Shown here: piece after piece, positions 11,970 to 21,184 of the stretch
How positions within the stretch are numbered: the first letter of the stretch is position 1
Layout: each line of letters begins with the position of its first letter
NCBI GenBank assembly: GCA_963921825.1
Contig: OY997589.1
Coordinates: 85,482,523 to 85,546,522 of the forward strand
From: Erodium maritimum
Lineage: Eukaryota > Streptophyta > Magnoliopsida > Geraniales > Geraniaceae
Length of the DNA stretch: 64,000 nucleotides
Direction: 5' to 3'
The notes under the pieces: model-generated
Databases searched by the model: none
What the model was told of the DNA's origin: nothing
What the model saw: only the letters and a program-made list of their open reading frames with translations
Position numbers and translations under genes: made by a program

Positions 11970-13170
11970 ACCCAACAATGGAGGTCGCGCCAAATTGCTT
12001 TACTTCACCTGTTCTTCTCAGACCTCGTGGGAAGGCGAAGAAGTGCATTTTTTGCTGTGGCTGAGGACCGATCTGTGGGTGTTGTTGATTTGGGGAGTGG
12101 TTGTGGATGCATGTAAGGTGTTTGTTGAATTGATTGAAAGGAATGTGGGTATGTTGTCTGCTGGTTGCAAGCTGTTTTGATGAAATTCCTCAGAGAGATG
12201 GTTTCTCTTGGAATGGATTGGTAGGAGGATATGGGTTTAATGGGTGTTTATTGGGGTTTTGGCAATTTGGTTGCTGATGGTGAAATGGTGATCAGGAGCT
12301 CTTGATTTGGGGAAATGGGAGCAAGGATAGGGAGAGAGTTATGGGTATGAGGTTGAAATGTTTGCTTCCTAATGGTGAAATGTTGATCATGAGCTCTTGA
12401 TTTGGGAAAATGGGTGTAAAGGATTAGGGAGAGAGTTATGGATATGAGCTTGAATTGTTTGCTTTTTAATGGTAAAATGGTGATCAGGAGCTCTTGATTT
12501 GGGAAAATGGGTGCAAAGGGTAGGGAGAGAGTTATGGATATGAGCTTGAAATGTTTGCTTCCTGATGATAAAATGGTGATCGAGAGCTCTTGATTTGGGA
12601 AAATGGGTGCAAGCAGGGATTGAGTTATGGATATGAGCTTGACCTGTTTGCTTCCTAATGGTAAAATGGTGATCATGAGCTCTTGATTTGGGAAAATGGG
12701 TGCAAGGATGGGGAGAGAGTTATGGGTATGAGCTTGAAAGGTTTGCAAAATGTGGATTCGTAGGAAATGTGAGTGATGTACTCAGAGACTTGGATACTTG
12801 ATAAATGTTATATCGAACAGTGTGATTGGTGGCTTGGTGATGCATAGCTGTGGAGCTGATGCCTTGAGCTTGTTATAGAAGATGAGGGATGTGGCAGAAT
12901 GGAATCACTTATGTAGGCATTTGTTTGCTTGTGCTCATATCGTGTATGGTAAGAGTTGCATTATTGTTCCTCTGATTTAGCATTATGGTTGTTGTGTGGC
13001 TGATCTGTCCATTGAAGCAGATGTTGTTTGAGTTACTTCACTGTAGGATTCACTAAAAAGTTGAACTGGCTGAACAGGTGCTTGCTTCAATGGCCTATTC
13101 AAGTGCTAACCTGCTATAGTTTCAAACTATATCGAGAATTTGGAAGGTTGAAAGATACAGGTATGGTCAT
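11970..13170 (+). pseudogene. Decayed PPR (pentatricopeptide repeat) gene, E-subclass-like
   Basis: No long frame survives, but pieces in shifting plus-strand frames read like an organellar RNA-editing PPR protein. Near 12165-12230, allowing for one inserted T, it reads KLFDEIPQRDGFSWNGLVGG. The repeated block at 12290-12745 encodes ALDLGKW and GYEVEMFAS phrases. Near 12900 it reads NGITYVGI then CAH, and near 13115-13160 FKLYREFGRLKDTG, resembling the E motif near the C-terminus of such proteins. Several in-frame stops and at least two frameshifts are visible. The assignment rests on these phrases only, and the closest paralogue is not identified. Confidence 0.55.
12270..12745 (+). repeat. 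Minisatellite, five copies of a unit of about 96 bp
   Basis: The phrase GAGCTCTTGATTTGGG recurs with spacings of 95, 97, 96 and 93 bp (anchor GATC at 12290, 12385, 12482, 12578 and 12671). The amplified unit appears to come from the PPR coding sequence itself. A 166-residue minus-strand open frame over the array is only a translation of the repeat. Confidence 0.85.
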
Positions 13171-13363
13171 CACTTCATGCTTTTGTTTGGAGATTTCATA
13201 TGTTGTTGTCAGTCACATATAACCTGTAAATTATTGAGATACATCACTTAGCCATCCCTGGGAATGGTTATTTATATGGTCATGTTTGTTATAAACTTAC
13301 AAGTACCTTACATTCTTGAGTGATCTTATTGGAAATATTTTAAAGTTTTAACATTGCCTTAGA

Positions 13364-13610
13364 TTGACCACTTGATAAGCATATTAATGTCTCCATCCAT
13401 AAACTTGAGCTTTTGGATTGGATCGGGTGTTGACATGGTATTGGTTTGGGCCTGTGAGTTTGGCCTAGTGGGCATGAACCTCCTTTAGTTGCCCTGGTAT
13501 GAAATATGTGGGAGGCCCGCTCGTGAGAGGGACTATGTGGATGAATTGACCACTTGATACCCATTAGCTTGAATTTTTGAGTTGGATCGGGCTCTAGCGC
13601 AGGACAAGTC
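13364..13610 (+). mobile_element. Decayed TRIM (miniature LTR retrotransposon)
   Basis: Two related segments start with ATTGACCACTTGATA at about 13364 and 13547 and continue with GAGTTGGATCGGG-like text. After the first segment comes TGTTGACA, an LTR 3' edge, then TGGTATTGG, the position and sequence expected of a primer-binding site for initiator tRNA-Met. The text resembles, in opposite orientation, the better preserved TRIM at 45069-45420. Outer edges are uncertain. Confidence 0.5.
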
Positions 13611-14275
13611 TATTAATAACTAATCTAAGCTCAAAACCATTTTTTTGTGGGTTCCTATGAAACTGGAAACCAATGTTGCCCAATAATTTATTGACCTTCC
13701 CCATCATCTATAAGCACCTAAACGAACACCATATGCTTTGTGTAGTATTTTCCCCTGTATTTAATATTATACTCTAAACCATTAATCTAATTTTGACTAA
13801 TAAACAAAATTAAAGGCACTATCATGCTAACTACTTTTTTCTTAATTTTATTTAATAATCTGGTTCATGTGTCTCTTTCCAGTCTCAACTTTATATGACT
13901 CATGTGTTAGTAGTTGCTAAACATGTTATTTAACTCTATAAATTTGATTACCGGCAGACTAATGACTCAATAAAAACGATGAACTCAGTGGAGTTGGTAT
14001 TTCAATTGAATAATTAAGGGCTCATATCCGTCCCAATAAAAGTCGTTTCTTTGTAAGGCCTTTAATAAAAGTATAAAAACAATTTCTTCCCCTTCTAAAA
14101 CTAAGACTGCTTATGCATAACTGTCTTATAACATAATATTATATTTTGAAAATTAGGGGTGTTTCGAACACTCCTAATTGATGTGGATACCAGTTTAATT
14201 GGAATAACTTCATAGAAAGTAGAGAGAGTTCTGTAGTAGAATGTTTTGGAGAATCTTTTGCTGATAATAACCTGA

Positions 14276-14813
14276 GGGTTAATGCCTTTTGTACCCCTTT
14301 TGAATTGGTAACGGACCTTTAGTACCCTTTTGTTTTGTAACGTTCAAAAACAGTCCATGCGTTTTGGTAACAATCGTTTTCAGGTAAATTTTGGAATATT
14401 ATGTTAAAGTTGATTGAGTATTCCAAAATGCAATGTTAGAATTGATAGAATTTTCAAAAAAATAATTCTAAATGATGAAATTACCCCTGTAATACTAAGC
14501 TAAATTATAAAAAATAATAAGAAATTTAAGAAATAATAAATAAATAAAATTCAGAAAATAAATATTAAAAAATAAGAAAAAATTATAAAAATAAAATTTC
14601 TAATCTGTTGTAATCTAATTTAATTTTGATTTTAATTTATTTTTAATGGTAAAATTGTAGTTTGTTTGAATAGTGAGGGGTAAAATAGTCATTTCGTCGA
14701 AAAACTAACAGACGACGGTTACCGAAAGTATGGACTCTTATTAAACGTTACAAAACATAAGGGTACTAAAGGTATGTTACCAATTCAATAGGGGTACAAA
14801 AGGTAATTAACCC
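14276..14813. mobile_element. Hairpin MITE, 'GTACCCCTTTTG' family
   Basis: Starts GGGTTAATGCCTTTTGTACC and ends GGTACAAAAGGTAATTAACCC, giving arms of about 110 bp. The flanks ATAACCTGA (14267-14275) and ATAATCTGA (14814-14822) match at eight of nine, a 9-bp target duplication. The AT-rich interior has no coding content. Confidence 0.85.
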
Positions 14814-14822
14814 ATAATCTGA

Positions 14823-16292
14823 ATCTTTTGAAGAGGTCGGTTTGATATCCCAAAACTGCTCAGTAACGGTAATACAAGTGAGCAATGTTGAAGTGAACCC
14901 GCCCTTTAGTTTAAGGTCTTGAGTTCGAATCTTCTTTCTGAATTATATAATCACTTAGAGTATGCATTCATTTTAAAAAAGAGAGAGTGACATCACTTGA
15001 CCCGATACAAGTTTTCTTTAATTTTTTTTAGAATGACTTGTAACTACCCACTTGAGTTTTATATGCAATGGTATCATTAGAAGTAGCACATTCCTAATGA
15101 TTAAAGAGAGAGTTGCAGTGAGTGTGAACATTCCAACCCTCCAAAGCAATAAACTGACTTCACACCGAGCTATCAATGAAAATGTCTCACACCGACTTGA
15201 AACAATGGTCTTAGGCTCTTGCTTTTGTACAGATAAATTGGCCAAGATCTGTTGCTTTCTTCTGTTTTTGGCAAGGTGGAAGAAAGCAAACCTTCAGATT
15301 AACATGTGCACATAGCTAATGATTGGTCTGTTACCCTCAGAACGTATGATGCATAAATCATGATCATTCCCCTTTAACTAGATTCATAGTTTTTAGTTGA
15401 TTCGTGTTCAGTATTGATTTTTCCTTAATAGTGATAAAGTCGCTTTTAGTTCCATGAATGGCTTGGAAAAGGTGGAAGAATTAGTGCCATTGAAGTTATT
15501 TTTCTTCTTGTGAATTGTTTCTGGACACCCCATGATTGCCCGAATCGCTAAAAACTTATAATTTAGAAGTATTCAATGTTAGAATGATCAAAGATATTGC
15601 ACATGCATTATTAAGATAATGTTCAGATACATTTTTATAATTTGCTTATAATTGCGAATGTGCACTGCTGATTAGAGGGCGTGTTTAATTAGTAATGACC
15701 AAATCTTTTGCTTATTGCGTATCGAAAGTTTGATCCCATTACCTGAATTGTTAATGTGGTGGGTCTTGGAAATGATTTGGACCATAATAGCAGCTTGATT
15801 ACTTACAGGGTGCGCATTTTTAAACTTCAACTCTTTTTGCAGCTCTTCTTCAAATCTCAATGTGAAATCCAGAAAGAGCCCACTTCAAATGACGTAACAG
15901 TTTCGAAGAAGATGAGAGGGAATCATTCCGATACTGGACTTTTTTTAGCAGAATCAGATCTTTAAGGTACTTTTTGTTCTAGTTTCTTCCACATTTGTAC
16001 ATATTGCCACAACACTAATTTTTCGTGCTATCTGATGAGCTAATCTTTTGAATGCTACATTTGATCACATCGAGAAAAACATTTTTTTTCTCTAAATATT
16101 TTGTTGTAAATCTTACACTTATATAGCATATGAACACAATGATGCTGCATTATCATCTTTCAAACTCTTGTAGGATTGAGAAATGTAACAGTGTGAAAAA
16201 CATAAAATTCTTGTACTTAAGACTGTTCATGTAAACTGGTAGTAAATACTGCATGTGTTTTAGCCAGATGATGCAGGTTAAGGTAGAGAAAA
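14823..16292. other. Intergenic DNA with an unassigned plus-strand open frame
   Basis: No recognisable family. At 15756-15965 there is a 69-codon plus-strand frame; its second half, after the acceptor-like TTTTTGCAG at about 15833-15841, has a protein-like composition and ends in ESDL at 15965. It could be a terminal exon or a chance frame. Other frames here are short and featureless. Confidence 0.3.
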
Positions 16293-16894
16293 GAGTTAAT
16301 TGCAAAAACTTGAGGTGAATTATTCGTGTTTTGCAAATACTATCGGTGAACTATTTATTTTTTTTGCAAATGACAACCCCAACTATTTTACGTCTGCAAA
16401 TCCGTTCTTTAACGGAAATTAGTCATGTGACAGTCACGTGACTTCCTTTTGTGTTGAAAATGACTGTTTTTCCTGTATATTATATGCGTTTTGCAATTTG
16501 TAACCCTCGTGTATACACTTTTGCATGGTTACTATCGACTTTTTGCAACAAAAAAAAAGGTTAAATGTAGAAACCTACCCTTATGTATTGGTCACAAACA
16601 ATAAGCTACCCAAAGTTTACAAGTGTTAAACGAAGGACCTTATGTTTTGGTCACAGGCCATTTACATGTTTTTATGAATTGATCACAGATCATTCACATA
16701 CCTTTATGAATTGAACACAGATCTCATACATGTCTTATGAATTGATTACAGCCTCCAATAGTGACCAATACTTTAGGATAGTTTGTTGTTTGTGACCAAT
16801 ACTTTAGGGTAAGTTTTTACATTTAACCAGTAATAGTTCACCGATAGTATTTGCAAAACACACATAGCTCACCATAGTTATTTGCAATTATCTC
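16293..16894. mobile_element. Hairpin MITE with a second hairpin element nested in it
   Basis: Outer ends are GAGTTAATTGCAAAAACT and TTGCAATTATCTC; flanks TAGAGAAAA and TAAAGGAAA agree at seven of nine. Inside, 16559-16838 is a separate palindrome running from GGTTAAATGTAGAAACC to TTTACATTTAACC with GACCAATACTTTAGGGTA-type arms. The nested piece splits the outer element's right half. Confidence 0.7.
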
Positions 16895-17494
16895 TAAAGG
16901 AAATTAAAAAAAAAAACTTAAGATGATTGAGTACTACTTTATCTGTTATCATACTATGAAGTAAATATCTTAACTTTTCAAAGAATACAGGGCCAAGTTT
17001 CTTTTAGAGTCAAATGTACTCATACTTTAATTAAATAGGAAAAGAAATAGAAAAAAGTAACTAAAACTTTAAACCCTCCATGTAACATTTGTTTAGGTGA
17101 CTAAATTAGCTTAAAAGTCAGGCTTAGCAGCCTTGGACAACAGGTTTATGAGCACCATAGCCTTTTTTTTCATAACTTAAACAGTTCATATGAACCGTTT
17201 TATCGACTAGATTGACTTTCGACCTCCCTTTCGCCTCATAACTTTCAGATAACTTCAGAATGATTGATAGATTGAGAAGCAATAAAAAATGCAGTAGTTT
17301 ATGCTTTAGAGATGAGCCTTAAGTCCCTTGTGTATCAAAGTTTAAGATTTTTCCTTTTGAATTATTCTGATTAAAAGTTGGAAGAAAGGTCATTGAATCT
17401 AATCATTGCTTATGCTTTTGAGTATATTCTCCATAGCCTTTCTAAACAACCATTCATCTTAGCTACACAACTTTTGAATTGTTAGTTATTCATG

Positions 17495-18342
17495 GGGATA
17501 ATTGCAAAAAAGTGCCCCGATGTACTCACTTTTTGCTAGTTGTAACCCTCTTGTTTGATAATTGCAAAAACGTGTCTAGAACTTGTCTTTTTGCTGCACT
17601 TTTGTGTAAATTTGTTTCAAATTGAGGATTTTATCCTTGAAGTTTTATACTTAAAAAATAATAAGTAGAAAGCGAAAAATCCAGAATCTTCACCCTTATC
17701 AATTTTCTTCTTCTTTAGACGTACAAAGAGTATGAAAGTTAGGACAAATGAAAATTCTGATTTTGTTTTTGTTTGTTTACTTATTATATTTTAAGGGTAA
17801 AATGGTTGTTTCGAAACAAATTCACAATGTAGCAAAAAGGCAAGTTCATCGCGCATTTTTGCAATTCCAAAAACAGATGGCTACAACATACAAAACGTGA
17901 ATATCGTAGGGTACTTTTTCGTAAGGGTTAATTGTCAAAAACTACAATAAAGTATTTGTCCACAAACGAAAAAATACCTAAAGTTTTGTCCAAGGTTTTA
18001 GGCTACACCACCGACTTCCGTTTAGAAAAACGTAACAGGTTAATTGTCAAAAAATACCCTAAAGTATTGCCCACATAACTATAGAATGCATTATGAATTG
18101 CCCACACAACTTTAGAATGCATTAGGTATTGCCCACAGATCTATTGAATCCGCGAAGAACTGCCTAGACCATTCATTCTGAACATTCATCACAGTTTCTC
18201 CCGGCTACGTTTTTCTATCGGAAGTCGGTGGTCAAAACTTTAGTGTAGCCTAAAAGTTTGGATAAACTTTAAGTATTTTTTTTCATTTGTGGACAATTAT
18301 TTAGGGTAGTTTTTGACAACTAACCCATTTTGTAATTATCCC
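17495..18342. mobile_element. Main-family MITE interrupted by another hairpin element
   Basis: The outer copy starts GGGATAATTGCAAAAAAG at 17495 and its terminus ATTATCCC ends at 18342. Between GTACTTTTTCGTAA and TTTGTAATTATCCC, which would be contiguous in the family consensus, lies the inner element listed separately. The outer 9-bp flanks no longer match well. Confidence 0.75.
17935..18326. mobile_element. Nested hairpin MITE, 'GTCCACAAAC'-like family
   Basis: Starts GGGTTAATTGTCAAAAACTA and ends AGTTTTTGACAACTAACCC. The flanks TTTTCGTAA and ATTTTGTAA agree at seven of nine, a 9-bp duplication of the host element's own sequence. A mirrored CCGACTTCCG / CGGAAGTCGG pair lies further in. Related in text to the element at 6318-6659. 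Confidence 0.8.
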
Positions 18343-18902
18343 TTATCTTTATTCATATGCATGCAACTTTTGAACAGTCATTGATGAAACATTTTGTCAA
18401 TACTCTCTTTTTGTCTTAACATATGCATTAGGGGAAATCTAAGTTTTTGTTGATAACTTCAATAATATCCAAACATCATGTGCTTTGGAACCTGAAAATG
18501 ATGGCAAGAACTTGTCAGAAATCACAAAATAACCAGAGACAAGCATGTTTCGTCTGTGTCTGTTGCTTGAGGTACAAGGAGTGGAAACATACGTAACATA
18601 GCACCTGCCATTGTTTGAACTGTGGGTCTCTTCTCTGTTCATGCAATGTTTTTTGTTTACAGGAACATAGGAGACAAGGGCACATAGAGCAACAGTTGTG
18701 TCCATGAACATGAAGATTGTAAGAGAATTGTGACAAGAAATGCAGGTGAAAGGATCATGTTATCAACATATATATATATATACTGATTCAACTTGTGGGA
18801 GGCATGTGATGTGAACAATGTGGATTGAGATCTGCCGCCGTTGCTGAGGCAGCCTTGGAAGAGCATCACATGAACTGTTCTCACTTGTTACGAATCTCGT
18901 AA
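18343..18902. other. Intergenic region, no supported gene
   Basis: Contains a (TA)n run near 18769-18782 and several short minus-strand frames with no recognisable family. An acceptor-like TTTTTTGTTTACAG at about 18648-18661 hints at a non-coding or lost transcript but proves nothing. Confidence 0.3.
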
Positions 18903-19581
18903 GAGCATCTGTAGCGGGGGGCTATTTGCGGGACGATTCGGGGGAAAGTGGGGATTCCTGTCGTTTTTCTCCCCGTCTCTTCGTAGAATAGCCTCAGTCG
19001 TTTCTCTTCCCTAAGTCTATATGCTCGTGACACCTGTCGATTCCTCCCCGAATCTCCCATGTTACGACGATTTCCACTGTCGGAAGAAGGCTATTCCCAA
19101 CCAAATCGTCTCCGCCATTGATTTCAACAATGTGGGGATTTCGGTCGTTTCTCTCTCCTCCGGGAGACAGTTTCGTCGCCCTTGCCTCTTTGCAGAATAG
19201 CCCCAACCGTTTCTCTCTCCTTAGTCCATCTGCCCGTGACACATCACAATTCATCCCCAAAACGTCCATGTCACTGTGATTTCCACGGTAGCAAGTAGGT
19301 TATTCCCCGCCAAATCACCTCGTCATTAATGTGAACAATGTGGGGATTCCCGTCATTTCTCTCTCCTCTGGAAGACAGTTTCATGTTTGTCTCTTCGTAG
19401 AAAAACCCTCAATCGATTCTTTCTCCTCTCTGCTCTTTCCTTAGCTAATCTGTTCGTGACACATGACGATTCCTTCCCGAATCACCCCTATCAAGGCAAT
19501 TCCCGTTGCGGGAAGAGGGTCATTCCCGGTCATATCACCTCCGAGTCACCCGACGGAAACAGTCTCCCACTATGGATGCTC
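18903..19581. mobile_element. Harbinger-type MITE with internal tandem repeats
   Basis: Terminal inverted repeats GAGCATCTGTAGCGGG and CCCACTATGGATGCTC, flanked by TAA on both sides (18900-18902 and 19582-19584), as expected for PIF/Harbinger insertion. The GC-richer interior has about three diverged units, each opening with GTGGGGATT(C/T) at about 18949, 19131 and 19339. Non-coding; small frames are by-products. Confidence 0.75.
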
Positions 19582-19997
19582 TAAAAACGAAAACTTGACC
19601 ATGGAACCGTGAGAATTCAACCTTTTCAGGTAATCTCGAACTTTAGCTCTAGTCTTTTGGGTTCTCTGTTACAATCTTCAATTCTAGTCTTTTGGCAGGA
19701 TTAAGAAATAAACTATCAAGTTAATGATAATTAGACCGGACCAAGAACCAATGACTGATATTGAAGACCGGAACAAAAAGTACATCGATCTAGGATTAGA
19801 CCCAGATTAAAGTTCGAGTTTTGAACAAATTGCGATTGAATCCTGGGTTCAAGGATTCGAGTCATTTGACCAGTTTGGTCAACCAAAGTTTTAGTCCAAA
19901 TATTGAAACTTGAGGGTATATATATCAATGATCATTGCACATTTAGCTCACACATCATTTAACAGAGCCGTATGTATTGATCTGCAACACTATATCA

Positions 19998-20060
19998 CCT
20001 CTCTCTCTCTCTGCAGTATTTGTCAGGTGCCACTCTCTCTCTCTCTCTCTCTCTCTCCAC
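19998..20060 (+). promoter_or_regulatory. CT-rich tract in the presumed 5' leader of the IPT gene
   Basis: Two (CT)n runs, at about 19998-20012 and 20031-20056, end 30 bp before the first ATG of the isopentenyltransferase frame. Pyrimidine-rich tracts of this kind are common around plant transcription starts and in 5' leaders. No convincing TATA box is visible just upstream, so the start site is not fixed. Confidence 0.4.
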
Positions 20061-20086
20061 TACTCTACCAGTACTGATCCAACCTC

Positions 20087-21184
20087 ATGCTCACACCATC
20101 TTCTCCAATGTCGCCTCCTTTCTCTTCTTCTCCATTATTCTCCAATACCCATTTCCATTTCCTCTGTTTCTTCTCAACCCTCACTCGGGCCCAGCCCCTC
20201 CTCGCCGTCGTCAACGCCGCCGCAATCGCGGCGGCGAGAAGCAGCCTCAGCTTCGGTTTCTACCGGAGAAACTACACCACCATGGCTTCAATCCGCCGGA
20301 AGGAGAAGGTGGTGGTGGTGATGGGAGCCACCGGCACCGGAAAGTCCAGGCTTTCGATCGACCTCGCCGCCCATTTCCCGGCGGAGGTAATCAACTCCGA
20401 CAAGATCCAGGTCTACCGCGGCCTCGACACCACCACCAACAAGATCCCTTTCTCCGACCGCCGCTCCGTCCCCCACCACCTCCTCGGCGACCGCGACCCC
20501 GACGGCGAGCTCACCCCCTCCGACTTCCGCTCCCTCGCCGGAATCTCCCTCGCCGGAGTCTCCTCCCGCCGGAAAATCCCGCTCCTCGTCGGAGGGTCGA
20601 ACTCGTTCATCCACGCCCTCCTCGCCGACCGGTTCGACCCGGACGCCGACGTCTTCCACGGGTCCGACCCGGTGTCGTCGGAGCTCCGGTACCGGTGCTG
20701 CTTCGTCTGGGTCGACGTGTCGTTCCCGGTGCTATCCGATTACCTCTGCAAGCGAGTCGACGACATGCTCGACTCGGGCATGTTCGAGGAGCTCGCCGAG
20801 TTCTTCGCCGAGTCAGAACCCGCCTCCGACTCGGACTTCCGTACCGGGTTGAGGAAAGCGATAGGCGTGCCAGAGTTCAGCAAGTATTTCCGGAAATACC
20901 CCTCCGGACGCGATCGTCCCGGGGGCGACGATCCGGTGCGGAGGAGAGCATACGAAGAGGCGGTGAGGGAGATCAAGGACAACACGCTGGAGCTGGTGAG
21001 GAATCAGATGGGGAAGATCCAACGGCTGAGGGACGCCGGGTGGGACCTGAGGAGAGTGGACGCCACGGAGGCCGTCAGGGCGGCTATGGCGGCGGAATCC
21101 GGCGAGCGGTGGCCGGAGATTTGGGGGAAGCAGGTTCTGGAGCCGAGCTTAAAGATTGTGAAGCGGTTTTTGGATGAAGAGTAG
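20087..21184 (+). CDS. IPT: Adenylate isopentenyltransferase (cytokinin biosynthesis), plastid type
   Basis: Transfers the isopentenyl group from DMAPP to ATP or ADP, the first committed step of cytokinin synthesis. Intronless, 365 residues, as is usual for plant ADP/ATP-type IPT genes. The P-loop GATGTGKS is at residues 80-87, followed by VINSDKIQVYRGLD, the VPHHLLG segment, LLVGGSNSFIHAL and CCFVWVDVSFPVL. All these are family hallmarks (IPT3/IPT5/IPT1 clade). Residues 1-65 are Ser/Pro/Phe-rich and resemble a transit peptide. A second in-frame ATG at residue 66 (20282) lies in a strong ACCACCATGGC context, so a shorter cytosolic form is possible. The C-terminus ends at KRFLDEE and lacks the long tail of AtIPT3/5. 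GC content is far above its AT-rich surroundings and the frame is intact. A long frame on the same strand in another phase (20020-21177) is a GC artefact. Confidence 0.95.
   Translation: MLTPSSPMSPPFSSSPLFSNTHFHFLCFFSTLTRAQPLLAVVNAAAIAAARSSLSFGFYRRNYTTMASIRRKEKVVVVMGATGTGKSRLSIDLAAHFPAEVINSDKIQVYRGLDTTTNKIPFSDRRSVPHHLLGDRDPDGELTPSDFRSLAGISLAGVSSRRKIPLLVGGSNSFIHALLADRFDPDADVFHGSDPVSSELRYRCCFVWVDVSFPVLSDYLCKRVDDMLDSGMFEELAEFFAESEPASDSDFRTGLRKAIGVPEFSKYFRKYPSGRDRPGGDDPVRRRAYEEAVREIKDNTLELVRNQMGKIQRLRDAGWDLRRVDATEAVRAAMAAESGERWPEIWGKQVLEPSLKIVKRFLDEE

Noticed and set aside
12248..12748. 166-codon minus-strand frame with a regular repeat
   Set aside because: It is a translation of the 96-bp minisatellite; unit lengths near a multiple of three keep the frame open without selection.
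15018..15315. Overlapping frames on both strands near 15.1 kb
   Set aside because: No family resemblance, AT-rich codon use and no splice context; treated as chance frames.
20020..21177. 385-codon plus-strand frame overlapping the IPT gene
   Set aside because: It is the alternative phase of a GC-rich coding region, dominated by Arg and Pro; the IPT frame has all family motifs.
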